Both the position numbers and the translations under genes were made by a program. Of a stretch of DNA of 64,000 nucleotides, positions 41,501-52,500 are shown one piece after another; within the stretch, counting starts at the first letter, position 1, and each line of letters begins with the position of its first letter. The DNA is taken from positions 55,436,363 through 55,500,362 of the forward strand of contig NC_087062.1 of the NCBI RefSeq assembly GCF_963678635.1, in the 5' to 3' direction. The notes under the pieces were generated by a model. The model saw only the letters and a list, made by a program, of their open reading frames with translations, ran no database searches and was not told the origin of the DNA. The DNA is from Symsagittifera roscoffensis. Lineage: Eukaryota > Xenacoelomorpha > Acoela > Convolutidae.

Positions 41501-43819
41501 TCTTGTACAGTCACGGGACATAGAAGTTTCAGTTTTTTTATTTATTTCACCCAGCGAATGAACGCCTTTACAGCTTTTTGATACGATGTGCTTTGACATT
41601 CGAATCGTAATAAGTTAACACGGTTGGTGCATTTTTAATTCATCAAATCAACCGAAAAAGGCTATGCGTTTCAAACAACATAACAATAATAAAAACTCGA
41701 TTTTAGAAATTTTCTAACTCAATATATCTTTTATTTTTGTGAAATCCACAGTTTATACATAATGTGGCTTTATGCTTTGCGATTTGTTACATGCAAAGTT
41801 AGTGTGGATGCGTTCAGTTTGTTAAATTACAAGTTATTACTTGCAAAGTTGTGTCTATTTGTATTTGGTGCCCTGTTTGCCGAATAGCATTGGCAATTTA
41901 TTAGCATATATAGCTGCTTTATTCGTGACTAGTGTTTGTCGGTGGTTAAGCGTGAGTGGTTAGTGCGTGAGACTCAAAATATGTTGGTTGCAGTAGGTCG
42001 CAGACCGAAGCCTAGACATAGCCGAATTTTTGCTAATTCGAGGCTTATTTCTATTTTTTCTTATTGCACTTTCTAGAGCTGCTTTTTGTGTTCTCGCTAG
42101 TGTTTGCGAAGTGAAGCTTCGCTTCTTTGTAAAATTTTCACACAAGCTAGATGAAATTTGAACACGATCTAGTGGGATTAAAATTTGAGAATCGTTAAAA
42201 TAACCAGTTTATAACCAGTGTCAGAGATGTTCTTGCTGTGCAAATATCCTCAAAAACCACCCAGAAAGTTTGAGTATTTGGGCTAAAATTGTTTCGTTTA
42301 GAAGCTGATTAGCTTGACTTTCTCCTTATGTAGTGGAGAAACGATTAAAAAAAGTAGTTACTTGGTCCGTAGTCAATAAACAGCTAAATATTTTCTGATG
42401 ATCGAAATATGCCAACAAAAGAACTGGTCCGATAAATGTTTTGGTAAAATAGCTGCTCTGATTCATGCTCACAGGATTCTTTTAAGCAGTTGTGTCTTAA
42501 ATTTTGTTCCAACTTTCTGGTATCTGCGTTCAAGGCATTTTACTATATGTACCATCAAAACAGATAATGACGGTTGTTTGTTGCGCCGTACCAAGTAACG
42601 CTTTCATTTTTTCTGTCGTTGCCCGCTACATGAAGAGTAAATCAAGCTCATCAGATTCCAAAAGAAACAATTTTAGTCCATGCGATCAAACGGTTTGGGT
42701 TGTTTGCGAGGATAAATCTACTGCAAGAACACCTCTGAAACTACTTCTGGCTATTTACCGCCATCCAAACAAGATTTCGCAAATTTTGATCCGGCTAGTG
42801 TCTGTCAAAACTTTCAACTTTCATCTAGCATGTGGCGAAATTCAAGCGCTGTATCGCAAAAATGTTGCAGTGGAAACGTGGAAAAAAAGTTGTCGATTTG
42901 CTTGTTGAAGAAATAACTACTTTGCCTCATGTTTGCATCAGTGGTGTGCGCAGGAGTTTTTTGACGGTGCATGAACAGTTTCGTGGGGTTTTATTTAGGC
43001 CAGCCTCTTCAAAATTTTCGAGCTCGGCCGAGAGATCTTATTTGGCAACGTTTTCTGGGCCACAGGAGATGTTTTTGCCGTTTTTGAATGCTATTCGAAA
43101 GGTCTCGACGAAAAATGGGTTTTCTGGTGCGTCTTCTCCCTCATTATTAAAATCATATGCGTCAAAATGGCGTTTAGATTTTTTATGGCCAGTCAAAAAT
43201 GGCTATAGTAAAAATTATCAAAGGGGTAATTAGTGCAGAATTGAGTGATGCTAATTTTGAGGGAAAAAACGCCGGAAAACTGTTTTGTGGTGGAAACCTT
43301 TTGTCTAAAAGTGTTCAGACAAGCATAGCACCTGGTATTAAATATCTAGGAAATTTTTTTAAATATCGCTCAAAGTAAACGCAATTTTTTTGAACGATAA
43401 CATCTTTTAAATTTCGCTGGATAAAAGTAAAACTATCTTTTATCAAACCTGAATGTGTTTTCTCATGTCTCTAAACCAATGGATTTATTATTCAATCCAA
43501 AGTTCGAAGATTTTGGATTGAAACCACCTCGTTGGTTTCAACCCACTTCGCGTTGGATTCAATCCAATCCACCAACACGTTGGTTTCAAAACCGCTTTTT
43601 CCTCAAAACCAAATCTATTGTGCAGTGTGGTGTGGCAACATCATCAACAGGAAATAGTTGATTGTGAATATTAAGCTCAGATGCCTTCTATTGGGGTAAC
43701 TTTGGTTGTACAAAACAGCTGTGATGTTTAGGGTATCGGAGTTACATGAGAGCCGCCTTGTGTCATCTAGTGCCTACGTTCTCTTCTACGAGCTAGCATC
43801 ATCCTCAAGTAGAGAGTGA
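35588..43819 (+). CDS. USP2: Ubiquitin carboxyl-terminal hydrolase, USP2-like
   Basis: Cysteine protease that removes ubiquitin from proteins. Eight coding exons join in frame: 35588-35701, 35879-36252, 39356-39466, 39814-39985, 40563-40640, 40863-41055, 41361-41490 and 43732-43819, giving 419 residues. All introns are GT-AG. A Ser/Tyr/Gly-rich, disordered N-terminus of about 70 residues precedes the USP domain. The Cys box is [18 protein letters not shown], the QHDAQELL block follows, then zinc pairs CQVCGYE and [22 protein letters not shown], the His box [17 protein letters not shown], and the end [12 protein letters not shown]. Matches are closest to USP2; USP21 and USP8 are the alternatives. 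The start at 35588 is the first ATG in frame; an overlapping upstream ATG lies at 35548. Confidence 0.9.
36519..36618. repeat. About 100-bp palindrome in USP2 intron 2
   Basis: The two 50-bp arms meet at 36568/36569 (CTTACAA then TTGTAAG) with almost no loop. Outer parts include GAGCACCCGGTTG on the left and CAACCGGGTGCTC on the right, flanked by A and T runs. A few mismatches and a small bulge (CAATG) are present. It could form a cruciform or a long RNA hairpin. It looks like an inverted duplication rather than a transposon with termini. Confidence 0.85.
36625..36775 (+). repeat. tRNA-derived SINE-like repeat, copy 3
   Basis: Head with TAGACCTGAATCGGCATAGG, B-box-like GGTTTCGAATCTGACAGG, a T-run, then the tail AAAATGTTGGCTTATTATTT ... 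GTCGGCTTAATTGCCACATC. It lies in USP2 intron 2. A tail-only copy follows at about 37105-37160. Confidence 0.55.
36890..37500. repeat. Duplicated segment in USP2 intron 2
   Basis: GATAGAGATTGATCAGATTC with neighbouring 'TGCGTCAT' and 'GACGAATTTAACGCTAGC'-type stretches occurs at about 36955-37100 and again at about 37395-37495. The two copies are diverged. An AGCGAAGCTTCGCTTCGC palindrome lies between them at about 37200. Confidence 0.6.
37885..38465. repeat. Foldback repeat in USP2 intron 2
   Basis: The left arm (about 37885-38010, with GAATTGGGTGAACTTCAGAC and AGAATGCGATGAAAA) is the inverse of the right arm (about 38340-38465, with TTTTCATCGCATTTTGTC and AAGTCTACCCAATTTG). Arms are about 120 bp, separated by roughly 330 bp. 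This fits a diverged foldback or MITE-type element. It also explains the mirror-image ORF pieces on both strands. Confidence 0.65.
38870..38945 (+). repeat. tRNA-like repeat in USP2 intron 2
   Basis: ATAGTGGTTAAGGCAATTG resembles the A-box region of a tRNA, and GTCTGCATTCGAATACC resembles the B-box. No acceptor stem closes around it, so it is a tRNA pseudogene or SINE head. A weaker version lies at about 38555-38605, and another GTGGTTAG-type piece at about 41953. Confidence 0.45.
42390..43240 (+). other. Unidentified overlapping ORFs in the last USP2 intron
   Basis: Three + strand frames follow one another (42398-42598, 42504-42908, 42832-43233). The last two are 133-134 codons, with amino-acid content that looks coding ([40 protein letters not shown]). 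Codons for Lys, Ser and Val are frequent and local GC is a little higher than in neighbouring intron. The end ([20 protein letters not shown]) has no motif I know. It may be a decayed transposon ORF nested in the intron. Confidence 0.4.
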
Positions 43820-45136
43820 ACAAATTCCCCACTTGAATCTGAATCCACCCCGCCTTAACCCTAAAAAGAAGAACCAATCAAAGAGAAGAAACCAAGCGCA
43901 GCCTACTCATACTTAAGCTAAATCATCTTGTGCTATTTCAGGCTAGATAGAAATAACAATATTAATTGATCCGCTCTGTTTAGTTAGTGAGCTCTGCCGA
44001 CGGCTTAAAATCAGAATGAGTCCAAATTTCTCTTCGCCGCTGTTCATGCTTGCTGTTTGTCATTTTTTGCTACCTTTTGACGCTTCCGCAATTACATTGC
44101 CTGCCGAGAAAGGCAGCCCAAAACAGTTACTTATCATTCGTGTAATAGATCCCAAAGTCGCTATACTAGATCAGGAAATTGGATGTTGGCGGTCCTATAA
44201 CCTGAGTTTGTCTCCTATATATTCATTCAATGTCTGATTTAGTCCAACTTTGCCCAATTCAAATTTTAATAGTAACAAAAATAGCTGAAATGATGTGAAA
44301 ATGGTATTAGAAATCAATTTTATTAGAAACCAATTGCATTCAAACCCTCAATAAGGTTACTTCGAGGAAGTCAAAATTGGGCGGAAACGCTCCACGCCAT
44401 AGTTCCTTGCTACTCTACGAAAGTGGTAATAACAAAAGTGCAAATTCAGTCAAGTGAATTATGTGGAACATTTTCCCGGATTATTTGTGAACGCCAATAT
44501 CTTTTATGATATGTTCGTATGAAATATCTGACCAAGTTCAAAGTTTGTACATAGATACTGAAAGTTCTAAATCGTTCTTTTTATTCTTGTTTATTAAAAC
44601 TAACCCTGTTTTGCTCTTCAATTGAAATCTTAGCTTGTTTAAATTCATGTTTTATAGTGTAAATTAATTTCATTTTTAAGTTAGATGATTTATGAATGTT
44701 TAATTGAAATGAAGTGTACTTATTTTTTGTAAATCCAAGTTCGAATAATTGAAGCGTTCCATTTAGTGAACAATGGAAAAATCGCTTTTTCCAAGCAGAA
44801 GCAAACCATGCACTCAAGTGTGGAAAACCATGCACTGGAGGGTGAAATTGATAAGTTTTTTCGATAGATCATTTATTTAGATTTTTCGAACACATCAGAA
44901 CCTATGAGTCACCCAATTTTGGAAAGAAATCTCTGAGATGACTTTTCTGATTTGGAAAGAAAAAATGACCTTTCTGATTGGCTGAGGTAAAATATATGCG
45001 TATTATTGCTGGCACACCCTCATAGGAATGTATGTAATTGGCGTCTTTAGAACAAATGTAGAGTCACTCAGCTGAAATGTAAGTAATTGTCGTAAAATAG
45101 TGAACTGGGAAAGATAGAATTTATGTCCCTGTTTCA
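43820..45136. other. Intergenic region between USP2 and LMF
   Basis: The only notable frame is 44016-44237 (73 codons). It starts with ATG and a hydrophobic, signal-peptide-like N-terminus (SPLFMLAVCHFLLPFDASA), but no downstream domain is recognised, so I do not call it a gene. The rest is AT-rich. A TTTCAG acceptor closes the region at 45132-45137. Confidence 0.4.
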
Positions 45137-45146
45137 GATGTAGGCT

Positions 45147-46670
45147 ATGCTTCAGGAGGGACAAGTTGTCCTCTTCCTCATTGAGAGAGGCATTGCAGTG
45201 GTCAATCTGCTCGCATTTCTCTCCTTCTTCACCCAATGGAGGGGTCTCATTTCTTCCCACGGACTATCTCCCCTCAAACAGTTCCAAAAGAAAGTGCTTA
45301 AAGCATGTTGGGGGGAGGCCAAAGATAAAGGGAGTCCAAGAACGTGGAAAGAATGGATCGCAGTTTTTTGCACTGTGCCAAGTCTAACCTGGTTTTGCAA
45401 CGAGGACTGGTTCCTTGCTTTCCTTATTTACGCGGGAATCGGTTGTAGCGTTTTAGCGATCGTCAACTGTTACGCCAAATTATCATTTCTTGTCTGTGGA
45501 GTTTGTTACCTGTCTCTGAAATCGGTCGCGGAACCCTTCTTGAGTCTGCAAATGGACGGGAACCTAATCGAACTTGATTTTCTGTTCTGGCTTGGAACTC
45601 TCTTCGATTCGTTTTATCCTTTTGTTCAAATCATCACTTTGAGATTTCATGTGTTTCGCATCATGCTTGCATGTGGACTGGTCAAAATATTCGGTAGTGC
45701 GTGCTGGCGAGATTTCACAGCGATGTGTTACCATTACTACACACAGCCTTTGCCAAATCCGTTATCACCGATCTTTCATTTCTTACCTACTTGGTTTCAT
45801 AAGTTTAGTACAATCATGACCTTTTTCGTGGAAATTGGAGTCCCTTTTCTGTATTTCGGACCGGCTTGGGCAAGGTTGTTAGGCCTGCTGGCCTCGATGG
45901 GACTCCTGGTGATGATTAATATATCGGGTAACTATGGATTCCTTGGTCTGATGACAGTGTGTATAACACTCAGTCTGACAAACGATTCACATTGGCTGTT
46001 TTTCACGCCTGCAACAGTCCCACCAATCACTGTAATGCAACATATTATTGGTACACTTGGTATAGCTATAGTTCTTTTCTACAATTTTGTATGTCTTGCT
46101 CCTCTAATTCAGAGCTCAAAGTATATGGATCCTCCGTTTTTTCTAAATAAATGTCATCAGGCTCTTAAGCCGTTTCGAGTTACGAATTACTATGGAAAGT
46201 TTGGATCAATGCGAACCGAGAGATATGAACTGATTATTCTGGCAACATCAGATTGTCAAAATTGGAAAGAAATCGACTTCAAATACAAGCCGGGTAGAAT
46301 TACCAATCAGCCTAAATGGGTTCCGTTTGGTCATTTGCCAAGACTGGATTGGCGAACATGGTTCCTGCCGAGTTTGGCGGCGAAGAATCACGACCCACCC
46401 GATTGGTGGAGCAATTTGCTGCAGGGTATTCTGTCGAACAACAAGGAGATCCTATCACTACTGGATATGTTCAAGTATCCATTCACGAGTGAAGAGCGAC
46501 CAGTGAAGCTACGAACTGCCATCTTCAGGTACAATTTTGTACCGCCCATCAAGCACAAAGAAGATGGGAAGGGAGACGATGACGCTAAAAGTGATGCTCA
46601 GAAGGTTTTCTGGAAACGAGAGCTGATCGGATTCTTCGGCCATGAAGTAACTCGTACTGAAGACGATTGA
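45147..46670 (+). CDS. Lipase maturation factor (LMF family), ER membrane protein
   Basis: Intronless 507-residue protein. LMF proteins sit in the ER membrane and are needed for folding of dimeric lipases such as lipoprotein lipase. Several membrane segments are visible: VVLFLIERGIAVVNLLAFLS near residue 10, FLAFLIYAGIGCSVLAIVN near 88 and FLIEIxVP-like FFVEIGVPFLYF near 225. The family signature LACGLVKIFGSACWRDFTAM followed by CYHYYTQPLPNPLSP is clear, as is the soluble C-terminal domain (TNYYGKFGSMRTERYELIIL; EIDFKYKPG; LPRLDWRTWFLPSL). It is shorter than human LMF1 (567) and LMF2 (707). Features of both are present, so I do not choose. The ATG at 45147 lies 9 nt after a TTTCAG acceptor. 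Confidence 0.88.
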   Translation: MLQEGQVVLFLIERGIAVVNLLAFLSFFTQWRGLISSHGLSPLKQFQKKVLKACWGEAKDKGSPRTWKEWIAVFCTVPSLTWFCNEDWFLAFLIYAGIGCSVLAIVNCYAKLSFLVCGVCYLSLKSVAEPFLSLQMDGNLIELDFLFWLGTLFDSFYPFVQIITLRFHVFRIMLACGLVKIFGSACWRDFTAMCYHYYTQPLPNPLSPIFHFLPTWFHKFSTIMTFFVEIGVPFLYFGPAWARLLGLLASMGLLVMINISGNYGFLGLMTVCITLSLTNDSHWLFFTPATVPPITVMQHIIGTLGIAIVLFYNFVCLAPLIQSSKYMDPPFFLNKCHQALKPFRVTNYYGKFGSMRTERYELIILATSDCQNWKEIDFKYKPGRITNQPKWVPFGHLPRLDWRTWFLPSLAAKNHDPPDWWSNLLQGILSNNKEILSLLDMFKYPFTSEERPVKLRTAIFRYNFVPPIKHKEDGKGDDDAKSDAQKVFWKRELIGFFGHEVTRTEDD

Positions 46671-46970
46671 TTGAAGATCATCTGAGTTTTGTCGTTTTTT
46701 TAAGATTCGCAATGCGAACGTGCAATTATTTCCTTCATATTGCTGCTAAATGTGCAATATAATTTCTCCCGAGTTATGCAATATAACAAAAATTATTTAA
46801 ATAATGAAAAGTTTCAAACAGCTTTTACACTTAAAATATCAATATGTATTAAATTATAGAGATATAAATTTAAATGCTAGTAAACGTAATTTTTTTGCCA
46901 ATTGAAAACATTGGACGTACAAAAATAGCGCACGGAAATTGAGTGTCAATATGTTTCGTTTCAGATCAAT
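46671..46970. other. 300-bp LMF-ASF1 intergenic spacer with 3' splice site
   Basis: The spacer between the LMF stop and the ASF1 ATG is AT-rich and ends in TTTCGTTTCAG, whose AG is at 46963-46964, 6 nt before the ATG. No clear AATAAA was seen. The LMF 3' end and any ASF1 promoter must fit here. Confidence 0.5.
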
Positions 46971-49523
46971 ATGGTTAAAGGTGTGAATATCTGCGACGTG
47001 AAGGTGATGAACAACCCCGCCCCTTTCCTAGACCCATTCTCCTTCGAAATCACGTTTGCCTGCCACGAAGACTTACCGGATGGTATGTAATAATTGACTA
47101 TAACGCATTCTACTTTATTAGATTCTTATCAACGCACAATGATTTTAACGCAATTTTATGCCACGAGCTTAAACCAATTGAATAGATTGAATAGATGATG
47201 AGTTTCCTGCATGGATGACTTTGTGTAGACATTGAATGGAAGATCATCTACGTGGGATCTGCGGAGAGTGAGAAACTGGACCAGACCCTGGACAGTGTAC
47301 TGGTGGGTCCTGTGCCAGCCGGGAAGCACATGTTCACACTCGAGGTAGAATATCGAACCAATGTCACTGTTATTTTTGATCCCGAGCTAATTGAAACCGC
47401 AGTATGAGCTCTGTTATACAATTTTTGACAAAAGCAATGCTAAGAAAATTTCTTACTAGGAAACAATTTATGACGGACTCTGAAAGCCAAAGTTTTTTGC
47501 TTGATAGTTGGTATTATGAAGAGTTGATGAACGTAGTGAAAACTCTTATAATGGTCGTTATGATTTTTTTCAGGAACAGTCTTAGAATTTGTTGGCTCTA
47601 AAATGTGATTTTTTTTCCGCGTTTTGTCTGATTTTTTTTCTTCAATAAGTTTCTTTTATTAAATTGAAAGCAAGCTCCACAATCGAACAGCGAAGTTGTT
47701 AAGTCACGAAAAACGTGAGTTTAATCCAGTTTCAAACATGGATTTAGTTTTCAGATATTACCCGCGCAATAGAAAATTAACTATTGATTAATTTATCTGA
47801 AATTGGGTTAATTTTACCGAAAATCATAAATTGTTCTTGAAATTCAAAGAGCTTTAAGGCCATATTTTTCCTTTGAAATTTGAAAATTGAAGTTCTTTTG
47901 TTTTTAGCGTTTCTTGACTCTTTTCGGACTGCCTGTTGGCTATGTTTAAGAGTCGATGAACATGGTTAAGACTCGTATATAGGTGCTGATGACTTTTTTG
48001 TTTTCTTTTTTAGGAAAAGTCTCAAGTTTTGTTCACGCTCAAATTTGCTTTTTTGCGGTTTGACTCATGATTGTTTTTAAATTTTCTTCATTTAGTTTGT
48101 TGAAAGGAAGGAACATTCCACAATCGAACAGCAAAAGTGTCAAAAAAACGTGATCTACTTTGAAAGTTTTGAAAGTGGAATGTAATTTTCAGACTTCCCA
48201 GCGGAATAAAAAAATTTACCCTTCGATCCAGTTTTCTCAAATTGGGTTACTTGAGACAAAAAAGTGACAGTCATAAATTGTTCTAGAAATTCAAAGAGAG
48301 GCTCTTTTTCCTTTTCCCCCACCTCACACGACCATCAATTTTATGGTGTAACGAATGGTTTTCAAGGTTAATTATGGAGACCAAATATGTTTGACACAGC
48401 CCGCATGTCAATTTTTATAATAACGATCGGAAAATATGAACAGTAAATTTACTAGTAAAAAACTGCAGATGGGCGGAAAAGGAAAAAGAAATCAAAGAAC
48501 TTTAAAGACATATATTTGTTTCGACAATTTTTCAAAAAATATGTCATCCTTTTTTTTCTGTTTACTCACGTTCTTTGACTCTTTTCCAGCTCTCTGTTGG
48601 CTATGTTCTCAATAATTTTTTCTATGTTATACAACAAATTTTTTAGAATGAAGTTCCTTCCAATTTTGAATTGCATCTCTGGAGATACTCAGGCACTATC
48701 TGTTGGCTGTTCTTCTAAAGCCATGAATAATTGGTCGAAAAAGTAAGTGGGGGTGTATTAACAAATAAGGTGATTTGAGTTCATGTTGCAAGTTCATCCT
48801 TTTTTGAGCAATTGCATTCATTTGCTTTTCGTGGTCAGTTTAATTGTAGATACGATTTATCTAAAATTACTGTACTGTTAAGGTGCCTGGCCCTGACCCC
48901 AGCCGCATCCCAGACCAAGATGTGGTAGGCGTGACCATAGTTCTGATCACGTGCTCTTACCGTGAAAAAGAGTTCATCCGAGTGGGCTACTACGTGTCTA
49001 ACTCGTACAAGGAGCTGGAGTTGCACGAGAACCCGCCCGAAAAACCCAAATACGAACTAGTAAGTACCAAAAAAAAAGATATTCGGTCGAGTCTATGTTT
49101 TGACCTAATCAGCTTTTGGAATTCTATCGAGCTTCAAATTGTCGAAAGATGCCGGCTTATCTAAGGGAATATCAAGAAAAGTTGGTATTTCAAATGATGT
49201 ATTTACAGCTTGAACGAAACGTCTTGTCAACGAACGCTCGAGTTACACGCTTTGCAATTGACTGGGGAGACTCGGAAACGATTACAAGTGGACATGTGGC
49301 GAACGGAGAACAGTCAACAGTGAATAATGAAGAGGCTCAGAAAAACCTCGAGACTGATTTTGAGATCCAGAATAAGGAAAATAATCAGCAGCAATCGGCT
49401 GTCGAGTCTGCTAATGAAAAAGCCACCGGAAACGCCGAAAAAGATGCCCCGTCTGGTATCAAAGATAGTGTCGTAGAGACAATGGATACTAGTAATGCTG
49501 CAGCTGAAGCTGCAACTGCTTGA
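46971..49523 (+). CDS. ASF1: Histone chaperone ASF1
   Basis: ASF1 binds the histone H3-H4 dimer and passes it to CAF-1 and HIRA for nucleosome assembly, in the nucleus. Four exons join in frame: 46971-47082, 47229-47344, 48883-49059 and 49209-49523, giving 239 residues. The Ig-like core (about residues 1-158) is very well conserved: [86 protein letters not shown] and [11 protein letters not shown]. The C-terminal 80 residues are acidic, Asn/Gln/Ala-rich and disordered, as is usual. The start [12 protein letters not shown] replaces the common MAKVNI, so it is probably right. Intron 2 (1538 bp) is filled by tandem repeats. Confidence 0.95.
47490..48310. repeat. Two-copy tandem repeat in ASF1 intron 2
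   Basis: Units of about 430 bp begin near 47500 and 47930. Shared landmarks: GATGAACGTAGTGAAAACTC / GATGAACATGGTTAAGACTC; GGAACAGTCTTAGAATTTGT / GGAAAAGTCTCAAGTTTTGT; CCACAATCGAACAGC in both, then an ACGTGA stretch. The start of a third copy (GACTCTTTTCCAGCTCTCTG) is at about 48577. A dispersed copy lies at 52225-52480. Confidence 0.75.
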
Positions 49524-52500
49524 ACACTTTTGAACTAGAAATACTTTGGGTCCTTTAACTTATTCTACTCAGCACAAGTTTGCGTCGTTCGAACTGTTTA
49601 ATTGCGTTGTTCGAGCTGTTTTACCGACTTTTCACCAAATTCAACCCAGCATATTTGGGTATTTTCATTTCTCTTAATGAGATCCAGAGTTTTGGGCGGA
49701 ATAAGTCAAAAGACCCGACACTTTTTGCGAGGCAACTGTATTCTTGATTTTGAGAATAATTTGTCTTGATTCTGAGAGTAGATTGTGTCGCCTTAGTGAG
49801 TTGATTTGAGTTGTTTGTTTGAAATTTCGTTGTGTAATATGATAACTTTGACCTCCTTTCACTAGTAGCGTTTTTTTATTATTTTAAATTACTAATTGTA
49901 GCCTATTGTTATCTTAATTTTGGAATTGAATGTTGGCTTACGATTTTTAAAGTATGTTTGGCGCGTTTGTAATCAACTAAAAGATTTCTCAGTACAGAGA
50001 TTTAGTGAAATTGTTCAAACGTTCCGAACATTCACGCTGTCATTGCGGTAGTTAAATCTAAAAGGGCCTTAAACTAGCTTTTTTTATCAGAAATCTTAAA
50101 GATGGCTTTCAATGTTTCAAACCGCGCAGTCATTTCAGATTTTTTCCTCGCAAAATTATCAACCCCGAGAAAAATATGCCTAATGCTGTGTGGTGATATA
50201 TTATTGTACTGAAACATTTACAATCGAGTTAGCGGCAACAGTAATCATGATTACGCTTTCGATTAGCAAGCTTTATCAATCGGGAATATAGACCTGTTTG
50301 TATGTGTATCTGTTGTCGGCTCAGTTGTAACATTTTGGAATCGTTTTTTTTTTTGCCTCGCGCATTTTTTTAATTTTGTTTTTAGTGTTTGTCTTAATCC
50401 TATAATTTTTAATTTTACTTAACTTGAATTCGTATTTCCGTTTTTTGTTTCGGTAAAAAAAATTCCTCGGCTCAAAGTATTTCGGCCTATTTTTTTATTG
50501 ACATTAATGACTTATTTTTGGTTCGTTACAATGGAAACACATTTTTAACACTCAAGCTGGTTGTATTTTTACCAATCGGTTTGGTGAAATTTGTTCTTTT
50601 TCATTTGAGAAAAATTATTTCCATTCATTGGAAAAATTTTCAGTTTTTCTCAGAAATTTCTACTGGTTTTCAAAAAGTGTATAAATTGAAATATTTATAT
50701 CTCCCTCGGAAGAGCTAAATTTTTCAGTTTTGACCGTTTTGAGAACTTTTTTGACTTTTATCGACAACAAACTTCTCATATCTAATTTTGTGGATTTAAT
50801 GGAGATAACGAGTAGTGGGAAGCTCCCCTACCTTAGGGACCACTCACAATATTTTTACGCAAAAAGTTACCACTCTAAAAATTGACTCAAAAAGTTATGT
50901 CCCTCGGAAGTTTTGAATTTTTGACCATTTGTTTTTGAAAATTTTTCTGAAGAACTGCTCTAACAAATCTTGGATTTTGGGTGCAATTTTAATATCAGAT
51001 TGCGTGAATCCGCTCTGGATAAACGGCTACGCCCAATTTTTCACTCAAAGCAATGATTCTCGATAATGTCAAATTTTTGATTTGTTGATTGTTCTTTCTA
51101 AAAACCAAAACTTTTTGATGAAAAATCTGGCTGTTGCGACTTAAGCACAGAAGATTCCCAAAACCGGGTTTCTTGATTGAACTTAACTTGAGGAATGGCA
51201 TGAGAGTTTTCGCGTAAAGTCAAAAAAAGTCTTTTCTTGCTAACTATCCTGCCAAATCTGATATCATAGGTTTAATAAAAAAAACAAATTCTGGAAATCC
51301 TTTTTTTAAAGTTTGCAATGCTCAGTTTGCTTGAGAAAGTTTTGACCTTCAAACAATTCAATATTTTGAAACTTAAACCGTTTTTGGAAGGACTTTTTTG
51401 ACTTTACGCGAAAACTCTCATGCCATTTCTCAAGTTACGTCGATTAAGAAACCTGGTTTTGGGAATCTTCTGTGCTTAAGTGGCAACCGTTGATTTTACC
51501 TCAAAAAGCTATGGTTTTTAAAAAGTCTTTTGTTCGTTTTTCTAGTACTTCTGACCGTTTTTTAAAAAAGAGTTTTATAATTTATATCACCAAATCTGAG
51601 ATCAAAAGTTCAATTTCAAGAACCGGTAGCAACAATTGTTCCTGCAGAAGTGGCAACTCCCTAATTTTTTGTAAAACAAAGGTTATCTCTGAAAACTGAT
51701 TTATTTCACAAATTTTTAATCATCTCACTTATTTTAGTAGAGAAACAAATAAATTTTCGGGCAAAGTCCAATTTTTGATATCACATTTTTTGTGCCACTT
51801 CGTTGTAGCAATTTCATTAAACACATGTCAAACACATACCACCAGTTTCAGCTGGGCCCTTAGGTAATTTTTATCGAGACATACAAAACTTTATGTTCAC
51901 CTAGTTTTTTCATAATTTATTTTTTTTCCGAGTTATCCTTTTCAATGTTTGTGTTCATGTTTCTTGTATCAAGCTCGGATAATTTTCTTATGGTTTTGCA
52001 AGTAAAATACTATTTTGATACCTACCTTTTTTTAAGTACCTTATTTGTGTTCAATTTGATTATCTGAAATTTAGTAATAATGTCTCAGTACCTCAGTGAA
52101 CTGCCTGAATTCTTGTCTGGCTTGCAGCAGAATGGGTCCGCCGCACTTTTTTGCAAGATCTGTTGCCGGTTCTTTTCCTCGGCTTTTTACAAGTTCAAGC
52201 AATCAATAGTTTTCCAAGTAATAATTAGAAGTCAATGAAAGTAGTGCAGACTCTTTGATAGGTTGCGCTGGTTTTTTGTTTCTTTAGGAACAGTTTTAAA
52301 TTTCGTTCAGGCTCTAATTTGTTTATTGTAGCTGGACTTTTGATTTTTTTTTGATTTTCCAGTTCATTTCCTTTGTTAAAAGGATGGCAAACTCCACCAT
52401 CGAACAGAAAAAATGTTAAGCTCACAAAAAACGTGATCAACTTCTAGTTTCGAAAAATTTTTAATTTTCAGATTTTTCAGCGAAAAAAAATGTTTATTTA

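Noticed and set aside
44016..44237. 73-codon ORF with a signal-peptide-like start, considered as a secreted peptide or an upstream LMF exon
   Set aside because: No donor site leads in frame to LMF, LMF already starts at its first membrane segment, and nothing after the hydrophobic part is recognisable.
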